This document shows, one piece after another, positions 26,172-34,804 of a stretch of 64,000 nt of DNA (its first letter is position 1; every line of letters starts with the position of its first letter). Under the pieces are notes generated by a model. The model saw nothing but the letters and a program-made list of their open reading frames with translations. It searched no databases and was not told where the DNA came from. Made by a program: the position numbers and the translations under genes. The DNA is from CAYNRE01 sp964399535. Lineage in GTDB: Bacteria; Planctomycetota; Planctomycetia; Pirellulales; CAYNRE01. The stretch covers positions 1 through 64,000 of the forward strand of contig CAYNRE010000041.1 in assembly GCA_964399535.1 (NCBI GenBank), in the 5' to 3' direction.

Positions 26172-26557
26172 AGGTTCGCTTGCCCTCGAAGGAAGCGGCC
26201 GAAGGTGTTGTCGGGGCGTTTGGGCGAAGTGGGAAAAGTTGCCCGGCTGCGCCGCGCGCCGTCGGTAGTTTCGCTAGCTTTGCTACGACCGCCCCCTGCG
26301 GCTCGACGGTAAGCCATTTCCAGTGGGGCGGTTACGTCTGAGTGAAGCAGCCCGCCAGGCGGCGTCGATGCAACACTCGACGGGACGGAGCCCCGCGAGC
26401 GACGTGTCGAACTCAGACTCGTCTTCGCCGAGCGGGTTGGGCCTGGCTATACTGCCCAGCCTTGTCTTGAACGGTATGCCGTCGCATTCTGGCTGCCAGT
26501 AAGGTCTTGCCCGCCGTGAGCGCGGGCAGACGATCGCGACCGGGAAGGAGCCCTCGG
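26172..26557. other. non-coding interval after manA
   Basis: No supported gene. The only clear signal is GGAAGGAG at 26542-26549, the ribosome-binding site of the next gene. Confidence 0.45.
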
Positions 26558-26839
26558 GTGACGCCACGCAAGCCATCGGTGTTGATTTGGGCTGCGCTCG
26601 TCTGCGCCGTGGGGGCAGGCTGTCAGGGCCTCACCGCGCCCAAACTGGTCGGACCAGGGCCGGCCGACTACCAGCGGCGGGTGGCCCATCAGTTCGATCC
26701 CTACCCCGATCGCGATCTGCTGGGCGATACCACCGGCGGCCGTCCGCTGGACTATATCGATCCTCCGCCGGAAACCCAGAAGGCCCGTTGGGATCCCCAC
26801 GGCATGCTGCGGCGGTTCGGGGGTACGGCTCCGCGATAG
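26558..26839 (+). CDS. small planctomycete-type lipoprotein
   Basis: 93 residues from GTG 26558, fixed by GGAAGGAG eight bases upstream. A short basic N-terminus and hydrophobic core (SVLIWAALVCAVGAG) lead to a lipobox ending at Cys (VGAGC), so a lipoprotein is likely. The mature part has the order GPADYQRRVAHQFDPYPD, GGRPLDYIDPPPE, seen in short secreted proteins conserved across planctomycetes. I know of no function. Proline- and aspartate-rich, no enzyme motif. Confidence 0.82.
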   Translation: MTPRKPSVLIWAALVCAVGAGCQGLTAPKLVGPGPADYQRRVAHQFDPYPDRDLLGDTTGGRPLDYIDPPPETQKARWDPHGMLRRFGGTAPR

Positions 26840-27080
26840 GTTCCGGCCCGGTGGAACTGGCCAAGGCCCTGGTGCGCCCCCGACTCGCGGCCGTTTCCCG
26901 GCTCGAAGCTGGGCCTGATCTTCTGAATCGCCCCCCCCTGGCCTGTCGAACGGTCTCAGCCGGCCGCGTGGTCGGATGGACGCGAGCCGGGTATGAGCAG
27001 CCCGTTGCAGTATTCATCGGGCTGCGTCAGCGCAGGGATGCGATGCCAAAACAGCGACGCAAGTCGTTATTTTGCGAGCC

Positions 27081-27101
27081 GTGCGGAGCTTGCCTCCGCA
27101 C
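27081..27101. repeat. REP-like hairpin with 5-base loop
   Basis: Perfect 8-base arms GTGCGGAG and CTCCGCAC around CTTGC. No T-run follows, so it is not an intrinsic terminator. Confidence 0.6.
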
Positions 27102-27111
27102 TTGGCGCTTG

Positions 27112-27151
27112 TTGAAATAGGCCACGACGGCGTATTTCGACAGACTGCTAG
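27112..27151. repeat. second copy of the 23.7-kb palindromic repeat
   Basis: Shares GCCACGACGGC, TATTTC and ACAGACTG with 23717-23752 in the same order and orientation. The left stem arm is mutated (AATAGGCC), so the hairpin is weaker. Confidence 0.7.
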
Positions 27152-27402
27152 CGGAGCAACTTCTTTTCGCGTTTGCGCGAGCGGCTTCGCCCTGGGCTTG
27201 GCTCTGGTCGAAGCTAGCCACGCGGGATTGTTCCAAGGTACGGCTCCCCACCAGAGGGCCATTGGCTGGACAGCGTGCCTGTCCAAGCAGGCCGCTGCGC
27301 CTCTCCAAGCCGTCCACCTCCCCTGGGGATGGTCCCCCGCGACAGCTATCATAGAAGGGTGGTCGCATCAGCGACGGTCCTTTTCTCCGCGGGTAGCCAT
27401 CC

Positions 27403-28773
27403 ATGAAACGCTCCGCACGCAAGCCGGCCGGTTCGGGCCGACGCTCCACCACGCAAGCGAGCGGCGCGCCTTCTCGGGGAACGCGCCGCCCCAAGCGGGG
27501 CCGCCCTCCGCGCCGCTCCCCGCGCCGGCCCCAGGGAGACGATTCGGCGGACGAGGGCGAAGCCGATGCCGCCCCCACGGAACGAATCCACAAGATCATG
27601 GCGGCCGCAGGCATCGGCAGCCGTCGCGCCTGCGAAGAGCTGATCCAGGCGGGTCGGGTTGAGATCGACCGCAAGGTGGTGACCGAGCTGGGCCTGAAAG
27701 TCGATCCCTTTGCGGTCGAGGTCCGTGTCGATGGCGTTCCCCTGCCCCGGGCCAAACGGCTTTATTTCCTGGTCAACAAACCGCCCGGCGTGGTCTCGAC
27801 CAATCGCGATCCGGCCGGCCGCGCTCGCGTGGTCGACCTGGTGCCGCCGGGGCTGGGCCATGTGTACACCGTGGGGCGGCTCGATCGTTCGAGCGAAGGC
27901 CTGATCCTGGTAACCAACGACGGGGCGTTGGCCGCTCGGCTTACGCACCCCCGCTACGAGGTGCCCAAGATTTACCAGGCCCTGGTCGCCGGCGTTCCCA
28001 CGCCCGAAAGCATCGCCAAGCTGCAGCAAGGCATTCACCTGGCCGAGGGCATTGCCCGGGTCGATCGGTTGCGAGTGATCAAGCAGCGCAAGCAAAGCTC
28101 GCTGCTGGAACTGGTCCTGCGCGAGGGGCGCAATCGCGAGATTCGCCGCATACTGGCCCGGGTGGGGCACAAGGTGCTGCGGCTGCGCCGAGTGGGCCTG
28201 GGGCCGCTGAAGCTGGCCGACTTGCCCCCGGGGGGCTATCGCCGCCTGGCCCGAAGCGAAGTCAGCGCGCTCTGGCAAGCCAGTGAGGAGGAACACAAGC
28301 GTCCGCGCGATCTGCCGCCGCAGCAAGCCGAGCAGGCCGCGGGCAAGAAGAAGCGCCCGGCCCTCTCGGCCCAGGCCGAACCGGGCGGCGCGGCGAGCCC
28401 GGCAACCGATTCCGCCTTGGTCACCAAACCGTTGGAAGCGCCCGCGGGTGCTGATGGGCCGAGCGCAGCGGCACCCGGCCGGGAAACCGCCCAACCGAAA
28501 GGGGCCAAATCGGCACGCGAGCGCAGGCCCGCGAAGAAACCCCGGCAACTGCGCGGCCGCCGCGCTCTGCTCGTTTCAGGCGGAAAGGTGCTCGATTGGA
28601 ACAGCTCGCGAAGCGCCGACTGGACCATGCCGGCCGGAGCTTCGAGCGAGACGGAAACGTCGCGATCGCCGAAGCCGGTGACTGGTAGCGCCGGCAAACC
28701 GGCGCCTGGCAAGCCGAAATCAGCCAAGCGCCCCGGCCCTCGGCATTTTGGGCGGCAAAAGAAACGGCGCTAA
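27403..28773 (+). CDS. rRNA pseudouridine synthase, RluB/RsuA family
   Basis: 456 residues. A basic, disordered N-terminus (1-58) is followed by an S4 RNA-binding domain (~60-108, RIHKIMAAAGIGSRRACEELI) and the catalytic domain, with Asp161 in GRLDRSSEGLILVTND and the family motifs VNKPPGVVSTN and LREGRNREIRRIL. RluB modifies 23S rRNA U2605 in E. coli; the same target is inferred. The C-terminal ~170 residues are Lys/Arg/Ala/Pro-rich with no fold I can see, much longer than in enterobacteria. Confidence 0.92.
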   Translation: MKRSARKPAGSGRRSTTQASGAPSRGTRRPKRGRPPRRSPRRPQGDDSADEGEADAAPTERIHKIMAAAGIGSRRACEELIQAGRVEIDRKVVTELGLKVDPFAVEVRVDGVPLPRAKRLYFLVNKPPGVVSTNRDPAGRARVVDLVPPGLGHVYTVGRLDRSSEGLILVTNDGALAARLTHPRYEVPKIYQALVAGVPTPESIAKLQQGIHLAEGIARVDRLRVIKQRKQSSLLELVLREGRNREIRRILARVGHKVLRLRRVGLGPLKLADLPPGGYRRLARSEVSALWQASEEEHKRPRDLPPQQAEQAAGKKKRPALSAQAEPGGAASPATDSALVTKPLEAPAGADGPSAAAPGRETAQPKGAKSARERRPAKKPRQLRGRRALLVSGGKVLDWNSSRSADWTMPAGASSETETSRSPKPVTGSAGKPAPGKPKSAKRPGPRHFGRQKKRR

Positions 28774-28857
28774 ACGGCGCCAGGCCGAGGGCAGGGTGGC
28801 CCTCGCTGCTGCTTCATTCCCCAGCTAGTAAGGGGTGCCCCCGAGGCACGCAGACGG

Positions 28858-29790
28858 ATGCACGACCCCGCCACGCCCAGTTATGCCGATCATGCCTGGT
28901 ATGGATCGGCCGAGGTGGTTGAGAATGTGCGGCTGGCTCGGGATACCTACCGAATTCGCTTGCGCTGCCCCGAAATCGCCAGGCGGATCACGCCCGGCCA
29001 GTTCCTGATGCTTCGCCTGGCGGACTGCCAAGACCCGCTTCTAGGGCGCCCTCTGGCCTTGTACGACACGGTCGACGGGGCGTCGAGCGCCCACACCGGC
29101 CCGCCGGATACCGGGTTGGGCGACCCTGGCCCATCGCAGCCCGTCGATCTCGACGTGGTGTATTTGGTGGTCGGCAAAATGACCGGCAAGCTGGCCCAGT
29201 GCCCGCCGGCCGCCACGCTGGCGGTTTGGGGACCACTGGGTAACGGGTTTGCGCCGCAGTCGGTCGATCACCTGGTGATGGTCGCCGGTGGAATCGGGCA
29301 AACCCCGTTTCTGGCCCTGGGCAAAGAGACCCTGGGGCGCCGAACCTACGGCGCGGGCGATCGCCGCGCGTCGCGGGCAGGCCGGGTTACGCTTTGCTAC
29401 GGCGCCCGGTCGAGCGAGTACCTGGCCGGCATCGAGCAATTCGCCGCCGCGGGCATGGAGGTTCGAATCAGCACCGACGATGGCTCGGCCGGCCACCGGG
29501 GCCGGGTGACTGAGCTGCTGGCCGAAACGATCGAAGCGCATCGCCAGCAGGATTCGGCCAAGTCGCTTCGTGTCGTGGCCTGCGGCCCCGAGCCGATGCT
29601 GGCGGCCGTGGCTTCGCTTACCTCGCGGGCCGGCGTGCACTGCCAGGTGTCGCTCGAGACTCCGATGGCCTGCGGTTTGGGGATTTGTTTCAGTTGCGTG
29701 GCGCCGATTCGCGACCGGCAAGGGGGCTGGGACTATCGCCGCACCTGTGTCGAGGGGCCCGTCTTCGACGCGGATGAGGTGGTTTTTTAG
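28858..29790 (+). CDS. pyrK: PyrK-like FAD/2Fe-2S oxidoreductase
   Basis: 310 residues resembling the electron-transfer subunit of class 1B dihydroorotate dehydrogenase. An FAD domain (LLGRPLALYD, with the R-P-x-A-[LIV]-Y/F motif), an NAD domain (VMVAGGIGQTPFLAL) and a C-terminal 2Fe-2S site (Cys272, Cys277, Cys280, Cys297: C-x4-C-x2-C-x16-C) are in the expected order. A partner pyrD is not adjacent, so a stand-alone reductase role is possible. It starts 84 bases after rluB, with no terminator between. Confidence 0.88.
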   Translation: MHDPATPSYADHAWYGSAEVVENVRLARDTYRIRLRCPEIARRITPGQFLMLRLADCQDPLLGRPLALYDTVDGASSAHTGPPDTGLGDPGPSQPVDLDVVYLVVGKMTGKLAQCPPAATLAVWGPLGNGFAPQSVDHLVMVAGGIGQTPFLALGKETLGRRTYGAGDRRASRAGRVTLCYGARSSEYLAGIEQFAAAGMEVRISTDDGSAGHRGRVTELLAETIEAHRQQDSAKSLRVVACGPEPMLAAVASLTSRAGVHCQVSLETPMACGLGICFSCVAPIRDRQGGWDYRRTCVEGPVFDADEVVF

Positions 29791-29978
29791 ACCGCTCGCG
29801 GCCGTTCAGCCAACGGGTGCGCCCGGTCGGATAAGCCCAAGTCTTGGCGCGCCTGCTTCATGAGCCTGTCTGTGATCGGCGGCGCCACGCCAGTTCGCTC
29901 GTACAAGCCCCAGCCCTGGATCGCTTGCATCGGCGCCGCCACCCGGCCACTTGAATTCTGGCCACGGCCCGTCGTAGC

Positions 29979-30332
29979 GTGGGCCGTGCGTGGCGGTTTG
30001 TGGGCAACTCGCCGCTCGGCGATTCAGCTTCCGTCGCGCACACGGGGGCAGTGCGGTTGGCCGAGCCGATCTTCCCCTGGGGGCGCCGCGAAAAGCTGCT
30101 GGAAATCGCCCGGCGGCTCGACGAACTTGCCGCCCTACGGGCCGAGCGCCATTCTGACGCTCGCCGCGCTCAGCAGGCGGCACTCTTGGCCGAAGCCGTG
30201 GAGCGGATTCGCAATTCCGACTCGCTCAGCTCCCGGCCTGACCCCCGCAGCTTGGAAGCGCTGCACGAATTGGCACAGCGCGAGCGGCAGGCCGAGTCGC
30301 CGGCGGTGGCGAGCGATTCGTCGTGGGATTGA
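29979..30332 (+). CDS. hypothetical protein, helical
   Basis: 117 residues. From ~30 onward the translation is rich in Ala, Glu, Arg and Leu and could form helices (EKLLEIARRLDELAALRAER). The first ~25 residues look non-coding, so a later start is possible. No ribosome-binding site or family match; other overlapping frames are equally open. Confidence 0.3.
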   Translation: MGRAWRFVGNSPLGDSASVAHTGAVRLAEPIFPWGRREKLLEIARRLDELAALRAERHSDARRAQQAALLAEAVERIRNSDSLSSRPDPRSLEALHELAQRERQAESPAVASDSSWD

Positions 30333-30483
30333 CCCAGTCTGAGCAACGATTGACGTTACCTGACCCACCCTTGGGAACGTGTTTTCAACTCCACTGTTTT
30401 CGTGTCAGCCGGCGTGGCATGAGGCTGATCCTGGCGAGGCAGGTCATCGCTTCGCTGGTCTCGGTGTTGCGCTCATCGGGTTG

Positions 30484-30837
30484 TTAACTATCGATCGCCC
30501 TCAACAGCGCAATCGCATTAGGTGCACTGCCCGTAATAGTCAACAATTGCCGAGCCATCTTAATAGCTTCGACCCACAACGCGGGCGAGGTCATCGGAGT
30601 ACCAATCTTCGTTGACTTGGAGGTTTTTGCTCGGCCATCGGCGGCCATGTTTGTCTTGGTCTTCACCATATAGACTCGGTTTGGATTAACCGTGTGTCCA
30701 TATTCCTTCTTGACAGCTAGAACTACGTCCGACGCTTTTGCATTTGGGTTTTTCCGCAACACTTTTCGGATCGCAAGGCTCTTGTTCTTCTTGGGATCGG
30801 AACGATCAGAGGTTGACGAAGAGGGTTTCTTGGCCAT
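30484..30837 (-). CDS. small planctomycete-type protein, HTH-like
   Basis: 117 residues. A Lys/Ser-rich start (MAKKPSSS) is followed by NKSLAIRKVLRKNPNAKASDVVLAVK and VNPNRVYMVKTK, the arrangement I recall from abundant small planctomycete proteins, with an alternating helix-turn pattern suggesting DNA binding. The C-terminal half (ALWVEAIKMARQLLTITGSA) matches the family's second helical block. The role is unknown. It lies in a lower-GC patch and is divergent from the TPR gene 145 bases away. Confidence 0.8.
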   Translation of the reverse strand: MAKKPSSSTSDRSDPKKNKSLAIRKVLRKNPNAKASDVVLAVKKEYGHTVNPNRVYMVKTKTNMAADGRAKTSKSTKIGTPMTSPALWVEAIKMARQLLTITGSAPNAIALLRAIDS

Positions 30838-30982
30838 AGATCACCTTGTCGCGGTAGGTAGATTTTGTTGCGTCAAGTCAGAATGATAGACTATCACCCT
30901 ATCTGATTTCGGTCAATGTTGGTCCGTTTGCCGGTGGGTGTAGGGTATACCGAGACTCTTCGAGCGCGCGAAAAGGAATGGC

Positions 30983-31318
30983 ATGAGCTTGATCCGATGG
31001 GTGAAGAGCTGGTTGTCGCACCGCGGAAAGGCGCTCTATCTCTATCGAGCCGGCATGGCGAAGGCGAATAGGCAGGATCATCACGGTGCAATCGCCGACT
31101 ACTGCGCAGCGATCGATATGGCGGAAATTCCCACGGATGTGAAGGCAATGGCGATCTATAACCGGGCGCTCTCGTATTCCGCCGTTCAAGACGAGACCAA
31201 AGCGGCCGAGGACCTGGCGATGCTGATGAAAATGCCAGGTATAGCGGAAAGAGTAAAACGGGAGGCTCACCGACGGTTGGAACGCCTGCGAAAGCGTGAC
31301 GAAAAGGCCGATGGTTGA
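30983..31318 (+). CDS. small TPR-repeat protein
   Basis: 111 residues from ATG 30983, with AAAAGGAA seven bases upstream. Two TPR-like helical pairs can be read: AKANRQDHHGAIADYCAAID and AMAIYNRALSYSAVQDETKAAEDL. The C-terminus is Arg/Lys-rich. No membrane segment. Probably a scaffold; partner unknown. Confidence 0.8.
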   Translation: MSLIRWVKSWLSHRGKALYLYRAGMAKANRQDHHGAIADYCAAIDMAEIPTDVKAMAIYNRALSYSAVQDETKAAEDLAMLMKMPGIAERVKREAHRRLERLRKRDEKADG

Positions 31319-31466
31319 TGGCGTTCCACAGCCCCGTAGATCCGGCCACCTACCTGACGAATCACGCTAGGGCAATCAGGGGTAGTGCACCACCCCGAGT
31401 CAGGCTTTGCTGGAGTTAGCGGCGTCGCGCTTCGACACGAGCTTCTTCGGGAAACCGCGGAGGCAA
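31319..31466. other. non-coding gap before the dispersed repeat
   Basis: The whole 31319-31700 gap has no supported gene. This part holds nothing I recognise; the two repeats further along are listed separately. Confidence 0.4.
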
Positions 31467-31536
31467 AGCGGCTGGCGTCGACACACCGCGGTCGTGGCAC
31501 CCGGTGGCTCAAGCTCGGCTAGCTCAGGCTCGCAGG
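31467..31536. repeat. dispersed repeat, copy B
   Basis: Same 70-base block as 13671-13738, ~80% identical, ending AGCTCAGGCTCGCAGG. Confidence 0.75.
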
Positions 31537-31671
31537 CTCTACACGGGCCTGGCAACGACCACGTGAGAATGTTTGCCGGGCCTCTAGTCGCTACGCGACC
31601 CGGACATTTGTTCGGGAGCCGTAGGGACAAGAGGTGAGCCTATGATTCCAAGTCCTCTTGTTGCTTCGCAA

Positions 31672-31696
31672 CCCCGACGCACTTCGTGTGTCGGGG
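31672..31696. repeat. REP-like hairpin, also at 44877
   Basis: Outer arms CCCCGAC and GTCGGGG with inner CAC...GTG around TTC; a G-T wobble joins them into an 11-pair stem. The flanking GTTGCTTCGCAA and GGCCACC also recur at 44866-44908. Confidence 0.75.
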
Positions 31697-31700
31697 CCAC

Positions 31701-32369
31701 CTAGCGTTCGGCAATGAGCAAGCGAATGCGAGCTTCCAAGTCATCTTTAGTGACAAGTGCTTCAACTGTGTATGGTGGCCTGTGGGCGAATTCGCTTTGC
31801 GATCGTACAATCAGCAGGTTGACTCCATGGCCGTGCGGGCGGTCGAACCAGAGAAGGTCGAGTTGGCGAGTGCTTCGTGCATCAAAGTCCCACGGCTCGA
31901 ATACCGCAATGTCTGAACGGAGTACTTCTACAACTACGAATTGATCCGGCGTACAAGCCGGTTCCACCGCGAGGTAACTCGTGTATCCGCTCAGAACCGA
32001 AGTCGATGGGCACATCCATAGACTTGTCGACGACTTGTTAAGCAGTTGCCGGTTTATACGACTGTTCCAGTCGTGGGATGTATCGTAGGGAGTAGAATCG
32101 GTGGGGAATATGAGTGCTCGCCAACTGTGCTTAGTAAGCGAGCGAGCATGGTTGACTGGGGGGAATTCGCCAAAGAGTTCATGGTAATTTGAAAGTGCCA
32201 GTCCTATCTGGTTCAGATGCCCCTTGCAAAGTGCTTTCCGTACGATTTCTTTTTGAAGTATGATCCAGCCGGCGGCGGCGCCGACGAGAGCAACAGCACC
32301 TAGGGCGACCGCCAGTCGCACGATCGGATTCGCGAGGAACTCGCGACGGTCAACCGGTTTGTCTTGCAT
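31701..32369 (-). CDS. membrane-anchored DUF1559-like protein
   Basis: 222 residues. One membrane helix (~18-38, VRLAVALGAVALVGAAAGWII) precedes CKGHLNQIGLALSNYHELFGEFPP, the signature of planctomycete pseudopilin-like DUF1559 proteins (usually C-x-N-N-L-K-Q-I-x-L-A-x-H-N-Y). The GFTLVELLVVI prepilin leader expected at the N-terminus is absent, replaced by a DRREFLANP sequence. Also short compared with the ~300-350 residues usual. Probably not a cleaved pseudopilin. It sits next to the RAYT element in a lower-GC patch. Confidence 0.8.
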   Translation of the reverse strand: MQDKPVDRREFLANPIVRLAVALGAVALVGAAAGWIILQKEIVRKALCKGHLNQIGLALSNYHELFGEFPPVNHARSLTKHSWRALIFPTDSTPYDTSHDWNSRINRQLLNKSSTSLWMCPSTSVLSGYTSYLAVEPACTPDQFVVVEVLRSDIAVFEPWDFDARSTRQLDLLWFDRPHGHGVNLLIVRSQSEFAHRPPYTVEALVTKDDLEARIRLLIAER

Positions 32370-32493
32370 GATTTGCCCTTAACGACCAGATCGTTATCCG
32401 ACGTCTCCTGAAACGATTCAATGCTTGCCGACACGATAACAGCCATCATCGGCGACAATTCCAACGATTTGAAAGGTGCCCGCGGCTGGGTGG

Positions 32494-32518
32494 CATGCCC
32501 ACGCTGGTCGTGGGCATG
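32494..32518. repeat. REP palindrome at 3' end of the RAYT gene
   Basis: Arms CATGCCCACG and CGTGGGCATG around loop CTGGT. It is the reverse complement of the palindrome at 33115-33139; preceded by GGGTGG. Confidence 0.9.
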
Positions 32519-32523
32519 AGATT

Positions 32524-33096
32524 TCAGCCGCGTGCTGTCGGTGGAGGCGACGATCGGTCGATGGTGAGCAACCCCGTGCCAGGAGATTCGTATTCGATGG
32601 CACTCGACCACTTCCAATCTGTGGCACGCTGGCAGAGTTCACGCCGCACAGGATTGGCGCGGATGTAGTCGATCTCCGCCCAGATGGGAGAGGGCTCCGT
32701 GAAATTGCGGTCATAGCCACCGCCTCGCTGCCAAAACCGGTAATGCACGATTCCGTTCGGCTGCCGATCTTCCATTTGGCGGAGGAAGCTCGGGGATCGT
32801 GCTCGCACGAACAGCAACGCTCGTTTGGAAACAGGCTGTTTCAGACTAGTCAGAATCCGGCTGATCGAATACGCCGCCCCAGTTGGCCAAAGCAGTAAAT
32901 GCACATGCTCCGGCATCAGCACGTAGGCCCACAAACGAAAACCATGCTTGGCTCGACACGCGTTGAGCGCATCCAGCATCCACTCTCGAGTCCGCCGCTT
33001 TGAGAGGAAGCCCCTCCGGTGAAAACAGGAAAACGTAAGGGCGTGAGCGTGCCCCGGCTCGTTATACCGCCTACACTGCTTCCGAGTCGAATTCAT
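32524..33096 (-). CDS. REP-associated tyrosine transposase (RAYT)
   Basis: 190 residues. PGHAHALTFSCFHRRGFL opens the Y1-type fold; YVLMPEHVHLLLWP carries the HUH metal-binding pair; the C-terminal DYIRANPVRR and WKWSSAIEY are typical of RAYT proteins. The nicking tyrosine is expected between these. Such proteins act on short palindromes, and this gene is flanked by two inverted copies of one palindrome. The length is about normal, with no frameshift, so it may be active. The closest well-known relatives are IS200-type transposases, but no IS ends are seen. Confidence 0.93.
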   Translation of the reverse strand: MNSTRKQCRRYNEPGHAHALTFSCFHRRGFLSKRRTREWMLDALNACRAKHGFRLWAYVLMPEHVHLLLWPTGAAYSISRILTSLKQPVSKRALLFVRARSPSFLRQMEDRQPNGIVHYRFWQRGGGYDRNFTEPSPIWAEIDYIRANPVRRELCQRATDWKWSSAIEYESPGTGLLTIDRSSPPPTARG

Positions 33097-33114
33097 CCGA
33101 CAGATCCAACATCA

Positions 33115-33139
33115 CATGCCCACGACCAGCGTGGGCATG
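33115..33139. repeat. REP palindrome upstream of the RAYT gene
   Basis: Arms CATGCCCACG and CGTGGGCATG around loop ACCAG, 18 bases before the RAYT start. Followed by GCACCC and, at 33171-33186, CATGCCACCCCGCCGC, which recurs at 46645-46660. Confidence 0.9.
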
Positions 33140-33451
33140 GCACCCAACATGTTCGTCACTACGGTATGGACATGCCACCCCGCCGCGGCGGAATCGACTT
33201 ACTGGGCAGCCCCGAGCCCAGCTACTGCCACGCACGGCGTACGCTAGGAGGGGCGGTGGCCGGATTTCAAACAATCCGCTAGGCCACGGGGCAACCTGCC
33301 CAGACGAGCCAGCCAAGGGGCTGAGACGCCAGCACTCTGGCAGCGGGCGACGGGTGGCAGCGCGCGCACCCAAGGCCGATGCCGGTTGCTGCCGCGCCAA
33401 TCGAGGGCCAGTTTGAAAGCCGGTCGCCCGCGACACGAGTCCCGCGGGCCG
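33140..33451. other. non-coding interval right of the RAYT element
   Basis: Apart from the partial repeat at 33171-33186, nothing recognisable. The MFS gene ends at 33452. Confidence 0.45.
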
Positions 33452-34804
33452 TTACGCGGCGGGGCGGCGGGCCTGGGCCTGCATCCAGTCGTCGAGCCGC
33501 TGGGCATCGCGGCTCACCGTGCGCGACCCGGCCCAAAGCACCACCGACAGTACCGCGCTCAAAACCGGAATCACGTACATCGCCTGGTGCAATCCGGCTG
33601 AGCTATAGGGCTGCAGGGCCTCGACCAACTCGGCCCCGGAAAGGCCCGTCAGCGAGACCCCCTCGGCCAGCGCGGCCCGGCGGGCAAACTGATCGCTCAG
33701 GTAGCCCGTGGCGTACGGCCCCAGCGAGGCCCCCAGCACGTACATCGCGCAGAAGTAAAGGGCCATCGCGGTTCCCCGCAGCGAGGGCTCGATAATATCG
33801 TGAATCGTGGCGTATACCGTCGAGTAGTAAACGTAGGTGGCGCCGATGCCCAGCGCCATGGGCAGGGCGAAGCCCCACATGCTTTGGCTCGAGAGGGCCC
33901 AATACACCAGGGGCACCGAGAGCGAGCAGGCGGCCGCCCCCACCAGCATTCGCCCGTTGCGACGGCGGCGATGGATGCGGTCGCCCAACCAGCCGCCGAC
34001 AATCAGCCCTGGAATGCCCGAAAGGCCGTAGACACAGGCCATGACCTGCCCGGCTTGCATCAGGTCGAGCCGGTGGACCCGCATCAGAAAGGCGTGCATG
34101 AACGAGCCGATGGCGTACATGTTGAAGTTGTGCAGGGCGCCCGAGAGGATGATCCACCACATGGTGGGAATCGAGAGCACGAGCCAATAGGGCGAGCCTT
34201 CGCGGCGAACCTGGCCCACCTGGTGCGCCTCGCTGTGGCCGCGGGGCGGTTCGAACATGACCAGCGCCGCCACGCTGCAGAGCAGCCCCGGCACCATGGC
34301 CACGTAGAGCGCGGTGCGCCAACTGGCGCTTTGGGCGACATAGGCGCTAATCACGAACGACAAGGCCGTGCCCAGCGGCAGCCCCAGCATGAACACGCTC
34401 AGGGCTCGGGCCCGCCCGCTAGCCGGAAAATAATCGCCGATGAGCGAGCTGGCGGCCGGCGCGCACGAGGCCTCGCCCACGCCCACGGCCAACCGGGCGG
34501 CAAAGAGCTGCCAATAGTTCTGGGCCAGGCCCGAAACGGCCGTCATCAGGCTCCAGAAGAAAACGCCGACCGTAAGAATCCGGGTACGGCTGAAATAGTC
34601 GGACAACCGACCCAGCGGCAACCCGATCAGGGCATAGAGCAGCACGAACGCGGTGCCCAGCCCGCCGAGGGCGGTATCGGAAAGCTGCCACTCGCGCTTG
34701 ATGCTCTGGGCCAGCGCGCCCAGGATCTGGCGATCGTAGAAGTTCATCGTGTTCACGGCCAGCAGCACCAACAGCGCATACGTGGTCGACTGATTCCCCC
34801 GCAT
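33452..34804 (-). CDS. MFS transporter, Spinster-like
   Basis: 450 residues from ATG 34804, set by GAGGGGAGC upstream; the frame runs on for 93 codons but is not protein-like. Twelve membrane segments. The N-terminal NTMNFYDRQILGALAQSIKR and GRLSDYFSRTR (loop 2-3 motif A) and GVGEASCAPAASSLIGDYF are characteristic of the Spinster branch, which includes sphingolipid and sugar-phosphate exporters. The substrate is not determinable. The C-terminus lies in the cytoplasm. It is divergent from nth; the interval contains the promoter region. Confidence 0.92.
   Translation of the reverse strand: MRGNQSTTYALLVLLAVNTMNFYDRQILGALAQSIKREWQLSDTALGGLGTAFVLLYALIGLPLGRLSDYFSRTRILTVGVFFWSLMTAVSGLAQNYWQLFAARLAVGVGEASCAPAASSLIGDYFPASGRARALSVFMLGLPLGTALSFVISAYVAQSASWRTALYVAMVPGLLCSVAALVMFEPPRGHSEAHQVGQVRREGSPYWLVLSIPTMWWIILSGALHNFNMYAIGSFMHAFLMRVHRLDLMQAGQVMACVYGLSGIPGLIVGGWLGDRIHRRRRNGRMLVGAAACSLSVPLVYWALSSQSMWGFALPMALGIGATYVYYSTVYATIHDIIEPSLRGTAMALYFCAMYVLGASLGPYATGYLSDQFARRAALAEGVSLTGLSGAELVEALQPYSSAGLHQAMYVIPVLSAVLSVVLWAGSRTVSRDAQRLDDWMQAQARRPAA

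Larger units (their letters stand above)
26840..27402. other. non-coding interval rich in small palindromes
   Basis: About 560 bases without a supported gene. It contains the hairpin at 27081-27101 and the repeat at 27112-27151, both listed separately. Promoter elements for rluB are not obvious. Confidence 0.5.
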
